Below are positions 1 through 12,189 of a DNA stretch of 64,000 nt, one piece after another. The notes beneath the pieces were generated by a model that was not told where the DNA came from, ran no database searches, and saw only the letters and a program-made list of their open reading frames with translations. Source of the stretch: Amblyomma americanum. Its lineage: Eukaryota; Arthropoda; Arachnida; Ixodida; Ixodidae. A program made the position numbers and the translations under genes. The stretch covers positions 62,001 through 126,000 of the forward strand of contig NW_027526687.1 of NCBI RefSeq assembly GCF_052857255.1, in the 5' to 3' direction. Numbering within the stretch: position 1 is the stretch's first letter; each line of letters begins with the position of its first letter.

Positions 1-1030
1 AACAGCTTGTTTCGCTGTATTAAGCAAGAATACATGCTTTTCGCGCAGTTATAAGAGAAAAAGTTTTGACGCGTGTCACAGGGACACTTGTAAAACCGAT
101 GTGTTCAGATTTAGCTCGTTTCGGTCTAAAACAACTTGTTTCGTTGTATTAAGCACGAATACATGCTTTTCGCGCAGTTAAAAGAGAAAAAGTTTTGACG
201 AGTATCACGTGGAACACTTGTAATACCGATGTGTTGTGATTTAGCTCGTTTCGGTCTAAAACAGCTTGTTTCGCTGTATTAAGCAAGAATACATGCTTTT
301 CGCGCCGTTATAAGAGAAAAAGTTTTGACGCGTATCAGAGGAACACTTGTAAAAGCGATGTGTTGTGATTTAGCTCGTTTCGGTCTAAAACAGCTTGTTT
401 CGCTGTATTAAGCAAGAATACATGCTTTTCGCGCAGTTATAAGAGAAAAAGTTTAGACGCGTATCAGAGGAACACTTGTAAAACCGATGTGTTGTGATTT
501 AGCTCGTTTCGGTGTAAAACAGCTTGTTTCGTAGTATTAAGCAAGAATACATGCTTTTCGCGCAGTTATAAGAGAAAAAGTTTTGACGCGTATTAGAGGA
601 ACACTTGTAAAACCGATGTGTAGTGATTTAGCTCGTTTCGGTCTAAAACAGCTTGTTTCGCTGTATTAAGCAAGAATACATGCTTTTCACGCAGTTATAA
701 TAGAAAAAGTTTTGACGCGTATCAGAGGAACACTTGTAAAACCGATGTGTTGTGATTTAGCTCGTTTCGGTCTAAAACAGCTTGTTTCGCTGTATTAAGC
801 AAGAATACATGCTTTTCGCGCAGTTATAAGAGAAAAAGTTTTGACGCGTATCAGAGGAACACTTGTAAAACCGATGTGTAGTGATTTAGCTCATTTCGGT
901 CTAAAACAGCTTGTTTCGCTGTATTAAGCAAGAATACATGCTTTTCACGCAGTTATAAGAGAAAAAGTTTTGAGGCGTATCAGAGGAACACTTGTAAAAC
1001 CGATGTGTTGTGATTTAGCTCGTTTCGGTC

Positions 1031-1055
1031 TAAAACAGCTTGTTTCGCTGTATTA
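1031..1055. other. Imperfect dyad (possible hairpin or cruciform), example copy
   Basis: Left arm TAAAACAGC, 7-base loop TTGTTTC, right arm GCTGTATTA. Eight of nine positions pair, with one A:A mismatch between the 5-bp inner stem and the 3-bp outer stem. It recurs in every type B monomer. In type A monomers the right arm starts GTTGT, which leaves one G:T pair. A few monomers, for example at 128-153 and 2186-2211, have ACAAC opposite GTTGT and pair perfectly again. Confidence 0.7.
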
Positions 1056-1162
1056 AGCAAGAATACATGCTTTTCGCGCAGTTATAAGAGAAAAAGTTTT
1101 GACGCGTATCAGAGGAACACTTGTAAAACCGATGTGTTGTGATTTAGCTCGTTTCGGTCTAA
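1034..1162 (+). repeat. Representative type B monomer (129 bp)
   Basis: This is a clean example of the commonest monomer. In order it contains a CAGCTTGTTTCGCTG segment, AATACATGC, TTTTCGCGCAGTTATAAG, an A5 tract followed by GTTTTGACGCGTATCAGAGG, AACACTTGTAAAACCGATG, and TGTTGTGATTTAGCTCG with TTTCGGTCTAA. By hand count it has 38 A, 41 T, 29 G and 21 C, with 8 CpG dinucleotides. Its TTG-TGA places a stop codon in the frame that is otherwise open, which is why runs of type B monomers carry no long frame. Confidence 0.95.
1116..1138. other. Second short dyad AACAC...GTGTT, example copy
   Basis: AACAC at 1116-1120 is the reverse complement of GTGTT at 1134-1138, with a 13-base spacer. Where GAACAC is followed by GTGTTC in a type A monomer, the arms grow to 6 bp. 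Monomers carrying GGATAC lose the pairing. The arms are short and the spacer long, so a structural role is only a possibility. Confidence 0.45.
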
Positions 1163-4100
1163 AACAGCTTGTTTCGCTGTATTAAGCAAGAATACATGCT
1201 TTTCGCGCAGTTATAAGAGAAAAAGTTTTGACGCGTATCAGAGGAACACTTGTAAAACCGATGTGTTCAGATTTAGCTCGTTTCGGTCTAAAACAGCTTG
1301 TTTCGTTGTATTAAGCACGAATACATGCTTTACGCGCAGTTATAGAAGAAAAAGTTTTGACGCGTATCAGAGACACTTGTAAAACCGATGTGTTGTGATT
1401 TAGCTCGTTTCGGTCTAAAACAGCTTGTTTCGTTGTATTAAGCAAGAATACATGCTTTTCGCGCAGTTATAAGAGAAAAAGTTTTGACGAGTATCACGTG
1501 GATACTTGTAAAACCGATGTGTTCAGATTTAGCTCGTTTCGGTCTAAAACAGCTTGTTTCGTTGTATTAAGCACGAATACATGCTTTTCGCGCAGTTATA
1601 AGAGAAAAAGTTTTGACCAGTATCACGTGGAACACTTGTAATACCGATGTGTTGTGATTTAGCTCGTTTCGGTTTAAAACAACTTGTTTCGCTGTATTAA
1701 GCAAGAATACATGCTTTTCGCGCAGTTATAAGAGAAAAAGTTTTGACGCGTATCAGAGGAACACTTGTAAAACCGATGTGTTCAGATTTAGCTCGTTTCG
1801 GTCTGAAACAGCTTGTTTTGTTGTATTAAGCACGAATACATGCTTTTCGCGCAGTTATAAGAGAAAAAGTTTAGACGCGTATCAGAGGAACACTTGTAAA
1901 ACCGATGTGTTGTGATTTAGCTCGTTTCGGTGTAAAACAGCTTGTTTCGTAGTATTAAGCAAGAATACATGCTTTTCGCGCAGTTATAAGAGAAAAAGTT
2001 TTGACGCGTATTAGAGGAACACTTGTAAAACCTTTGTGTTGTGATTTAGCTCGTTTCGGTCAAAAACAGCTTGTTTCGCTGTATTAAGCAAGAATACATG
2101 CTTTTCGCGCAGTTATAAGAGAAAAAGTTTTGACGCGTGTCACAGGGACACTTGTAAAACCGATGTGTTCAGATTTAGCTCGTTTCGGTCTAAAACAACT
2201 TGTTTCGTTGTATTAAGCACGAATACATGCTTTACGCGCAGTTATAGAAGAAAAAGTTTTGACGCCTATTAGAGAGACACTTGTAAAACCGATGTGTTAT
2301 GATTTAGCTCGTTTCGGTCTAAAACAGCTTGTTTCGTTGTATTAAGCAAGAATACATGCTTTTCGCGCAGTTATAAGAGAGAAAGTTTTGACGAGTATCA
2401 CGTGGATACTTGTAAAACCGATGTGTTCAGATTTAGCTCGTTTCGGTCTAAAACAGCTTGTTTCGTTGTATTAAGCAAGAATACATGCTTTACGCGCAGT
2501 TATAGAAGAAAAAGTTTTGACGCGTATCAGAGAGACACTTGTAAAACCGATGTGTTGTGATTTAGCTCGTTTCGGTCTAAAACAGCTTGCATCGTTGTAT
2601 TAAGCAAGAATACATGCTTTTCGCGCAGTTATAATAGAAAAAGTTTTGACGAGTATCACGTGGATACTTGTAAAACCGAAGTGTTCAGATTTAGCTCGTT
2701 TCGGTCTAAAACAGCTTGTTTCGTTGTATTAAGCACGAATTCATGCTTTTCGCGCAGTTATAAGAGAAAACGTTTTGACGAGTATCACGTGGAACACTTG
2801 TTATACCGATGTGTTGTGATTTAGCTCGTTTCGGTCTAAAACAGCTTGTTTCGCTGTATTAAGCAAGAATACATGCTTTTCGCGCAGTTATAAGAGAAAA
2901 AGTTTTGACGAGTATCACGTGGATACTTGTAAAACCGATGTGTTCAGATTTAGCTCGTTTCGGTCTAAAACAGCTTGTTTCGTTGTATTAAGCAAGAATA
3001 CATGCTTTACGCGCAGTTATAGAAGAAAAAGTTTTGACGCGTATCAGAGAGACACTTGTAAAACCGATGTGTTGTGATTTAGCTCGTTTCGGTCTAAAAC
3101 AGCTTGTTTCGTTGTATTAAGCAAGAATACATGCTTTTCGCGCAGTTATAATAGAAAAAGTTTTGACGAGTATCACGTGGATACTTGTAAAACCGAAGTG
3201 TTCAGATTTAGCTCGTTTCGGTCTAAAACAGCTTGTTTCGTTGTATTAAGCACGAATACATGCTTTTCGCGCAGTTATAAGAGAAAACGTTTTGACGAGT
3301 ATCAGAGGAACACTTGTAAAACCGATGTGTTGTGATTTAGCTCGTTTCGGTCTAAAACAGCTTGTTTCGTTGTATTAAGCAAGAATACATGCTTTTCGCG
3401 CAGTTATAAGAGAAAAAGTTTTGAGGAGTATCACGTGGATACTTGTAAAACCGATGTGTTCAGATTTAGCTCGTTTCGGTCTAAAACAGCTTGTTTCGTT
3501 GTATTAAGCACGAATACATGCTTTTCGCGCAGTTAAAAGAGAAAAAGTTTTGACGAGTATCACGTGGAACACTTGTAATACCGATGTGTTGTGATTTAGC
3601 TCGTTTCGGTCTAAAACAGCTTGTTTCGCTGTATTAAGCAAGAATACATGCTTTTCGCGCCGTTATAAGAGAAAACGTTTTGACGCGTATCAGAGGAACA
3701 CTTGTAAAAGCGATGTGTTGTGATTTAGCTCATTTCGGTCTAAAACAGCTTGTTTCGCTGTATTAAGCAAGAATACATGCTTTTCGCGCAGTTATAAGAG
3801 AAAAAGTTTTGACGCGTATCAGAGGAACACTTGTAAAACCGATGTGTTGTGATTTAGCTCGTTTCGGTCTAAAACAGCTTGTTTCGCTGTATTAAGCAAG
3901 AATACATGCTTTTCGCGCAGTTATAAGAGAAAAAGTTTTGACGCGTATCAGAGGAACACTTGTAAAACCGATGTGTTCAGATTTAGCTCGTTTCGGTCTG
4001 AAACAGCTTGTTTCGTTGTATTAGGCACGAATACATGCTTTTCGCGCAGTTATAAGAGAAAAAGTTTAGACGCGTATCAGAGGAACACTTGTAAAACCGA

Positions 4101-4391
4101 TGTGTTGTGATTTAGCTCGTTTCGGTGTAAAACAGCTTGTTTCGTAGTATTAAGCAAGAATACATGCTTTTCGCGCAGTTATAAGAGAAAAAGTTTTGAC
4201 GCGTATTAGAGGAACACTTGTAAAACCTTTGTGTTGTGATTTAGCTCGTTTCGGTCTAAAACAGCTTGTTTCGCTGTATTAAGCAAGAATACATGCTTTT
4301 CGCGCAGTTATAGAAGAAAAAGTTTTGACGCGTGTCACAGGACACTTGTAAAACCGATGTGTTCAGATTTAGCTCGTTTCGGTCTAAAACA

Positions 4392-5293
4392 CTTGTTTCG
4401 TTGTATTAAGCAAGAATACATGCTTTTCGCGCAGTTATAAGAGAAAAAGTTTTGACGCGTATTAGAGGAACACTTGTAAAACCGATGTGTAGTGATTTAG
4501 CTCGTTTCGGTCTAAAACAGCTTGTTTCGTTGTATTAAGCAAGAATACATGCTTTTCGCGCAGTTATAAGAGAAAAAGTTTTGACGAGTATCACGTGGAA
4601 CACTTGTAATACCGATGTGTTGTAATTTAGCTCGTTTCGGTCTAAAACAGCTTGTTTCGCTGTATTAAGCAAGAATACATGCTTTTCGCGCCGTTATAAG
4701 AGAAAAAGTTTTGACGCGTATCAGAGGAACACTTGTAAAAGCGATGTGTTGTGATTTAGCTCATTTCGGTCTAAAACAGCTTGTTTCGCTGTATTAAGCA
4801 AGAATACATGCTTTTCACGCAGTTATAAGAGAAAAAGTTTTGACGCGTATCAGAGGAACACTTGTAAAACCGATGTGTTGTGATTTAGCTCGTTTCGGTC
4901 TAAAACAGCTTGTTTCGCTGTATTAAGCAAGAATACATGCTTTTCGCGCAGTTATAAGAGAAAAAGTTTTGACGCGTATCAGAGGAACACTTGTAAAACC
5001 GATGTGTTGTGATTTAGCTCGTTTCGGTCTAAAACAGCTTGTTTCGCTGTATTAAGCAAGAATACATGCTTTTCGCGCAGTTATAAGAGAAAAAGTTTTG
5101 ACACGTATCAGAGGAACACTTGTAAAACCGATGTGTTCAGATTTAGCTCGTTTCGGTCTAAAACAGCTTGTTTCGTTGTATTAAGCACGAATACATGCTT
5201 TACGCGCAGTTATAGAAGAAAAAGTTTTGACGCGTATCAGAGACACTTGTAAAACCGATGTGTTGTGATTTAGCTCGTTTCGGTCTAAAACAG
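4392..5293 (+). repeat. 902-bp tandem duplication, left copy (7 monomers)
   Basis: Marked by GCGTATTAGAGG followed by GTGTAGTG (4487), then GTTGTAATTT, a GCCGTTATAAG monomer, AAAGCGATG, CTTTTCACGC and finally a TTTACGCG/CAGAGACAC monomer. The same order recurs 902 bp later. A 2-base loss (AAAACACTTG instead of AAAACAGCTTG) lies at its left edge near 4389, and ACACGTATC at about 5101 replaces ACGCGTATC. Confidence 0.8.
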
Positions 5294-6195
5294 CTTGTTT
5301 CGTTGTATTAAGCAAGAATACATGCTTTTCGCGCAGTTATAAGAGAAAAAGTTTTGACGCGTATTAGAGGAACACTTGTAAAACCGATGTGTAGTGATTT
5401 AGCTCGTTTCGGTCTAAAACAGCTTGTTTCGTTGTATTAAGCAAGAATACATGCTTTTCGCGCAGTTATAAGAGAAAAAGTTTTGACGAGTATCACGTGG
5501 AACACTTGTAATACCGATGTGTTGTAATTTAGCTCGTTTCGGTCTAAAACAGCTTGTTTCGCTGTATTAAGCAAGAATACATGCTTTTCGCGCCGTTATA
5601 AGAGAAAAAGTTTTGACGCGTATCAGAGGAACACTTGTAAAAGCGATGTGTTGTGATTTAGCTCATTTCGGTCTAAAACAGCTTGTTTCGCTGTATTAAG
5701 CAAGAATACATGCTTTTCACGCAGTTATAAGAGAAAAAGTTTTGACGCGTATCAGAGGAACACTTGTAAAACCGATGTGTTGTGATTTAGCTCGTTTCGG
5801 TCTAAAACAGCTTGTTTCGCTGTATTAAGCAAGAATACATGCTTTTCGCGCAGTTATAAGAGAAAAAGTTTTGACGCGTATCAGAGGAACACTTGTAAAA
5901 CCGATGTGTTGTGATTTAGCTCGTTTCGGTCTAAAACAGCTTGTTTCGCTGTATTAAGCAAGAATACATGCTTTTCGCGCAGTTATAAGAGAAAAAGTTT
6001 TGACGCGTATCAGAGGAACACTTGTAAAACCGATGTGTTCAGATTTAGCTCGTTTCGGTCTAAAACAGCTTGTTTCGTTGTATTAAGCACGAATACATGC
6101 TTTACGCGCAGTTATAGAAGAAAAAGTTTTGACGCGTATCAGAGACACTTGTAAAACCGATGTGTTGTGATTTAGCTCGTTTCGGTCTAAAACAG
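5294..6195 (+). repeat. 902-bp tandem duplication, right copy (7 monomers)
   Basis: Repeats the marker order of 4392-5293, with GTGTAGTG at 5389. It carries the normal ACGCGTATC where the left copy has ACACGTATC. It is directly adjacent to the left copy, as expected from one unequal exchange of seven monomers. Confidence 0.8.
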
Positions 6196-7257
6196 CTTGT
6201 TTCGTTGTATTAAGCAAGAATACATGCTTTTCGCGCAGTTATAAGAGAAAAAGTTTTGACGAGTATCACGTGGATACTTGTAAAACCGATGTGTTCAGAT
6301 TTAGCTCGTTTCGGTCTAAAACAGCTTGTTTCGTTGTATTAAGCACGAATACATGCTTTTCGCGCAGTTATAAGAGAAAAAGTTTTGACCAGTATCACGT
6401 GGAACACTTGTAATACCGATGTATTGTGATTTAGCTCGTTTCGGTTTAAAACAACTTGTTTCGCTGTATTAAGCAAGAATACATGCTTTTCGCGCAGTTA
6501 TAAGAGAAAAAGTTTTGACGCGTATCAGAGGAACACTTGTAAAACCGATGTGTTCAGATTTAGCTCGTTTCGGTCTGAAACAGCTTGTTTTGTTGTATTA
6601 AGCACGAATACATGCTTTTCGCGCAGTTATAAGAGAAAAAGTTTAGACGCGTATCAGAGGAACACTTGTAAAACCGATGTGTTGTGATTTAGCTCGTTTC
6701 GGTGTAAAACAGCTTGTTTCGTAGTATTAAGCAAGAATACATGCTTTTCGCGCAGTTATAAGAGAAAAAGTTTTGACGCGTATTAGAGGAACACTTGTAA
6801 AACCTTTGTGTTGTGATTTAGCTCGTTTCGGTCAAAAACAGCTTGTTTCGTTGTATTAAGCAAGAATACATGCTTTTCGCGCAGTTATAAGAGAAAAAGT
6901 TTTGACGCGTGTCACAGGGACACTTGTAAAACCGATGTGTTCAGATTTAGCTCGTTTCGGTCTAAAACAACTTGTTTCGTTGTATTAAGCACGAATACAT
7001 GCTTTACGCGCAGTTATAGAAGAAAAAGTTTTGACGCCTATTAGAGAGACACTTGTAAAACCGATGTGTTATGATTTAGCTCGTTTCGGTCTAAAACAGC
7101 TTGTTTCGTTGTATTAAGCAAGAATACATGCTTTTCGCGCAGTTATAAGAGAGAAAGTTTTGACGAGTATCACGTGGATACTTGTAAAACCGATGTGTTC
7201 AGATTTAGCTCGTTTCGGTCTAAAACAGCTTGTTTCGTTGTATTAAGCAAGAATACA
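5572..7257 (+). repeat. Duplicated block, copy 2 (partner 800-2,485)
   Basis: Same variants in the same order as the upstream partner. It overlaps the right copy of the 902-bp duplication, so the two events are nested. A third version lies around 20.4-21.4 kb (GACCAGAATC at 20849, GACGCCTATT at 21237). There the offset falls from 14,460 to 14,204 bp, showing loss of two monomers between those points. Confidence 0.7.
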
Positions 7258-8320
7258 TGCTTTTCGCGCAGTTATAATAGAAAAAGTTTTGACGAGTATC
7301 ACGTGGATACTTGTAAAACCGAAGTGTTCAGATTTAGCTCGTTTCGGTCTAAAACAGCTTGTTTCGTTGTATTAAGCACGAATACATGCTTTTCGCGCAG
7401 TTATAAGAGAAAACGTTTTGACGAGTATCACGTGGAACACTTGTTATACCGATGTGTTGTGATTTAGCTCGTTTCGGTCTAAAACAGCTTGTTTCGCTGT
7501 ATTAAGCAAGAATACATGCTTTTCGCGCAGTTATAAGAGAAAAAGTTTTGACGCGTATCAGAGGAACACTTGTAAAACCGATGTGTTGTGATTTAGCTCA
7601 TTTCGGTCTAAAACAGCTTGTTTCGTTGTATTAAGCAAGAATACATGCTTTTCGCGCAGTTATAAGAAAAAAAGTTTTGACGCGTGTCACAGGGACACTT
7701 GTAAAACCGATGTGTTCAAATTTAGCTCGTTTCGGTCTAAAACAGCTTGTTTCGTTGTATTAAGCACGAATACATGCTTTTCGCGCAGTTATAAGAGAAA
7801 AAGTTTTGACGAGTATCACGTGGAACACTTGTAATACCGATGTGTTGTGATTTGGCTCGTTTCGGTCTGAAACAGCTTGTTTCGTTGTATTAAGCAAGAA
7901 TACATGCTTTTCGCGCAGTTATAAGAGAAAAAGTTTTGACGCGTATCGGAGGAACACTTGTAAAACCGATGTGTTCAGATTTAACTCTTTTCGGACTAAA
8001 ACAGCTTGTTTCGTTGTATTAGGCACGAATACATGCTTTTCGCGCAGTTATAAGGGAAAAAGTTTTGACGCGTATCACATGGACACTTGGAAAACCGATG
8101 TGTTCAGATTTAGCTCGTTTTGGTCTAAAACAGCTTGTTTCGTTGTATTAAGCACGAATACATGCTTTTCGCGCAGTTATAAGAGAAAAAGTTTTGACGC
8201 GTATCAGAGGAACACTTGTAAAACTGATGTGTTGTGATTTAGCTCGTTTCGGTCTAAAACAGCTTGTTTCGCTGTATTAAGCACGAATACATGCTTTTCG
8301 CGCAGTTATAAGAGAAAAAG

Positions 8321-8780
8321 TTTAGACGCGTATCAGAGGAACAATTGTAAAACAGATGTGTTGTGATTTAGCTCGTTTCGGTCTAAAACAGCTTGTTTCG
8401 CTGTATTAAGCAGAAATACATGCTTTTCGCGCAGTGATAAGAGAAAAAGCTTTAAAGGCGTGTCACAGGGACACTTGTAAAACCGATGTGTTCAGATTTA
8501 CCTCGTTTCGGTCTAAAACAGCTTGTTTCGTTGGACTAAGCACGAATACATGCTTTTCGCGCAGCTATAAGAGAAAAAAGAGTTGACGCGTATCAGAGGA
8601 ACACTTGTAAAACCGATGTGTTGTGATTTAGCTCGTTTCGGTCTAAAACAGCTTGTTTCGCTGTATTAAGCAAGAATACATGCTTTTCGCGCAGTTATAA
8701 GAGAAAAAAATTTGACGCGTATCAGAGGAACACTTGTAAAACCGATGTGTTGTGATTTAGCTCGTTTTGGTCTAAAACAG
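8321..8780 (+). repeat. Marker module 1 (CAGATG type)
   Basis: Defines the module. In order: TTTAGACGCG with GGAACAATTG; AAGCAGAAATAC with GCAGTGATAAG, AAAAGCTTTAAAGGCGTG and GATTTACCTCG; TTGGACTAAGCACG with GCAGCTATAAG and AAAAAAGAGTTG; then AAAAAAATTTG and CTCGTTTTGG. The CAATTG, AAGCTT and GTTGGAC variants are confined to these modules and their derivatives. This copy reads AAAACAGATG after CAATTG. Confidence 0.85.
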
Positions 8781-10512
8781 CTTGTTTCGCTGTATTAAGC
8801 AAGAATACATGCTTTTCGCGCAGTTATAAGAGAAAAAGTTTTGACGCGTATTAGAGAGACACTTGTAAAACCGATGTGTTGTGATTTAGCTCGTTTCGGT
8901 CTAAAACAGCTTGTTTCGTTGTATTAAGCAAGAATACATGCTTTTCGCGCAGTTATAAGAGAAAAAGTTTTGACGAGTATGACGTGGATACTTGTAAAAC
9001 CGATGTGTTCAGATTTAGCTCGTTTCGGTCTAAAACAGCTTGTTTCGTTGTATTAAGCACGAATACATGCTTTTCGCGCAGTTATAAGAGAAAACGTTTT
9101 GACGAGTATCACGTGGAACACTTGTTATACCGATGTGTTGTGATTTAGCTCGTTTCGGTCTAAAACAGCTTGTTTCGCTGTATTAAGCAAGAATACATGC
9201 TTTTCGCGCAGTTATAAGAGAAAAAGTTTTGACGAGTATCACGTGGATACTTGTAAAACCGATGTGTTCAAATTTAGCTCGTTTCGGTCTAAAACAGCTT
9301 GTTTCGTTGTATTAAGCAAGAATACATGCTTTACGCGCAGTTATAGAAGAAAAAGTTTTGACGCGTATCAGAGAGACACTTGTAAAACCGATGTGTTGTG
9401 ATTTAGCTCGTTTCGGTCTAAAACAGCTTGTTTCTTTGTATTAAGCAAGAATACATGCTTTTCGCGCAGTTATAATAGAAAAAGTTTTGACGAGTATCAC
9501 GTGGATACTTGTAAAACCGAAGTGTTCAGATTTAGCTCGTTTCGGTCTAAAACAGCTTGTTTCGTTGTATTAATCACGAATACATGCTTTTCGCGCAGTT
9601 ATAAGAGAAAACGTTTTGACGAGTATCACGTGGAACACTTGTTATACCGATGTGTTGTGATTTAGCTCGTTTCGGTCTAAAACAGCTTGTTTCGCTGTAT
9701 TAAGCAAGAATGCATGCTTTTCGCGCAGTTATAAGAGAAAAAGTTTTGACGCGTATCAGAGGAACACTTGTAAAACCGATGTGTTGTGATTTAGCTCATT
9801 TCGGTCTAAAACAGCTTGTTTCGTTGTATTAAGCAAGAATACATGCTTTTCGCGCAGTTATAAGAGAAAAAGTTTTGACGCGTGTCACAGGGACACTTGT
9901 AAAACCGATGTGTTCAAATTTAGCTCGTTTCGGTCTAAAACAGCTTGTTTCGTTGTATTAAGCACGAATACATGCTTTTCGCGCAGTTATAAGAGAAAAA
10001 GTTTTGACGAGTATCACGTGGAACACTTGTAATACCGATGTGTTGTGATTTGGCTCGTTTCGGTCTAAAACAGCTTGTTTCGTTGTATTAAGCAAGAATA
10101 CATGCTTTTCGCGCAGTTATAAGAGAAAAAGTTTTGACGCGTATCGGAGGAACACTTGTAAAACCGATGTGTTCAGATTTAACTCTTTTCGACTAAAACA
10201 GCTTGTTTCGTTGTATTAAGCACGAATACATGCTTTTCGCGCAGTTATAAGGAAAAAGTTTTGACGCGTATCACATGGACACTTGAAAACCGATGTGTTC
10301 AGATTTAGCTCGTTTTGGTCTAAAACTGCTTGTTTCGTTGCATTAAGCACGAATACATGCTTTTCGCGCAGTTATAAGAGAAAAAGTTTAACGCGTATCA
10401 GAGGAACACTTGTAAAACCGATGTGTTGTGATTTAGCTCGTTTCGGTCTAAAACAGCTTGTTTCGCTGTATTAAGCACGAATACATGCTTTTCGCGCAGT
10501 TATAAGAGAAAA

Positions 10513-10720
10513 CGTTTAGACGCGTATCAGAGGAACACTTGTAAAATGATGTGTTGTGATTTAGCTCGTTTCGGTCTAAAACAGCTTGTTTCGCTGTATT
10601 AAGCAAGAATACATGCTTTTCGCGCAGTTATAAGAGAAAAAAATTTGACGCGTATCAGAGGAACACTTGTAAAACCGATGTGTTGTGATTTAGCTCGTTT
10701 TGGTCTAAAACAGCTTGTTT
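10513..10720 (+). repeat. Collapsed marker module
   Basis: CGTTTAGACGCG is followed at once by the AAAAAAATTTG monomer (10,637). The two central monomers carrying AGTGATAAG/AAGCTT and GTTGGAC are missing, and CAATTG is replaced by CACTTG. AAAATGATG has lost two bases. It lies in the indel-rich part of the left 6.45-kb copy. Confidence 0.7.
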
Positions 10721-12189
10721 CGCTGTATTAAGCAAGAATACATGCTTTTCGCGCAGTTATAAGAGAAAAAGTTTTGACGCGTATTAGAGAGACACTTGTA
10801 AAACCGATGTGTTGTGATTTAGCTCGTTTCGGTCTAAAACAGCTTGTTTCGTTGTATTAAGCAAGAATACATGCTTTTCGCGCAGTTATAAGAGAAAAAG
10901 TTTTGACGAGTATCACGTGGATACTTGTAAACCGATGTGCTTCAGATTTCGCTCGTTTCGGTCTAAAACAGCTTGTTTCGTTGTATTAAGCACGAATACA
11001 TGCTTTTCGCGCAGTTATAAGAGAAAAAGTTTTGACGAGTATCACGTGGAACACTTGTAAAATCGATGTGTTCAGATTTAGCTCGTTTCGGTCTAAAACA
11101 GCTTGTTTCGTTGTATTAAGCAAGAATACATGCTTTTCGCGCAGTTATAAGAGAAAAAAGTTTTGACGCGTATTAGAGAGGCACTTGTAAAACCGATTTG
11201 TTGTGATTTAGCTGGTTTCGGCCTAAAACAGCTTGTTTCGTTGTATTAAGCAAGAATACATGCTTTTCGCGCAGTTATAAGAGAAAAAGTTTTGACGAGT
11301 ATCACGTGGATACTTGTAAAACCGATGTGTTCAGATTTAGCTCGTTTCGGTCAAAAACAGCTTGATTCGTTCTATTAAGCACGAATACATGCTTTTCCGC
11401 GCAGTTAAAGAGAAAAAGTTTTGACGAGTATCACGTGGAACACTTGTAATACCGATGTGTTGTGATTTAGCTCGTTTCGGTCTAAAACAGCTTGTTTCGC
11501 TGTATTAAGCAAGAATACATGCTTTTCGCGCCGTTATAAGAGAAAAGTTTTGACGCGTATCAGAGGAACACTTGTAAAACCGATGTGTTGTGATTTAGCT
11601 CATTTCGGTCTAAAACAGCTTGTTTCGTTGTATTAAGCACGAATACATGCTTTTCGCGCAGTTATAAGAGAAAGAGTTTTGACGAGTATCACGTGGAACA
11701 CTTGTAATACCGATGTGTTGTGATTTGGCTTGTTTCGGTCTAAAACAGCTTGTTTCGTTGTATTAAGCAAGAATACATGCTTTCGCGCAGTTATAAGAGA
11801 AAAGTTTTGACGCGTATCGGAGGAACACTTGTAAAACCGATGTGTTCAGATTTAACTCTTTTCGGACTAAAACAGCTTGTTTCGTTGTATTAAGCACGAA
11901 TACATGCTTTTCGCGCAGATATAAGGGAAAAAGTTTTGACGCGTATCACATGGACACTTGGAAAACCGATGTGTTCAGATTTAGCTCGTTTTGGTCTAAA
12001 CAGCTTGTTTCGTTGTATTAAGCACGAATACATGCTTTTCGCGCAGTTATAAGAGAAAAAGTTTTGACGCGTATCAGAGGAACACTTGTAAAACGATGTG
12101 TTGTGATTTAGCTCGTTTCGGTCTAAAACAGCTTGTTTCGCTGTATTAAGCACGAATACATGCTTTTCGCGCAGTTATAAGAGAAAAAG

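Larger units (their letters stand above)
800..2485 (+). repeat. Duplicated block, copy 1 (partner 5,572-7,257)
   Basis: Matches the block 4,772 bp downstream (37 monomers). Shared private variants keep this exact offset: CTTTTCACGC at 941 and 5713, GACCAGTATC at 1617 and 6389, and GACGCCTATT at 2261 and 7033. A few substitutions separate the copies, such as CGCTG against CGTTG near 2070 and 6850. Ends are placed where the shared variants stop and are accurate to about one monomer. Confidence 0.75.
1..7260. repeat. Marker-module-free higher-order block
   Basis: This region holds about 56 monomers and no copy of the GTGATAAG/AGCTTTAAAGG marker module found later. Local variants include GTAGTATTAAG after a CGGTGTAAAAC site (about 510, 1930, 4127, 6705), CCTTTGTG in place of CCGATGTG (about 2031, 4226, 6803), GACGCCTATTAG (2261, 7033) and GACCAGTATCACG (1617, 6389). 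Repetition of these variants in the same order shows block duplication rather than independent mutation. Confidence 0.8.

Noticed and set aside
8480..8560. CENP-B box in the GTTTCGTTGGACTAAGC variant
   Set aside because: TTTCGTTGGA fits the first half of the box core (TTCG then A five bases on), but the required CGGG in the second half is AAGC here. The ordinary monomer fits no better.
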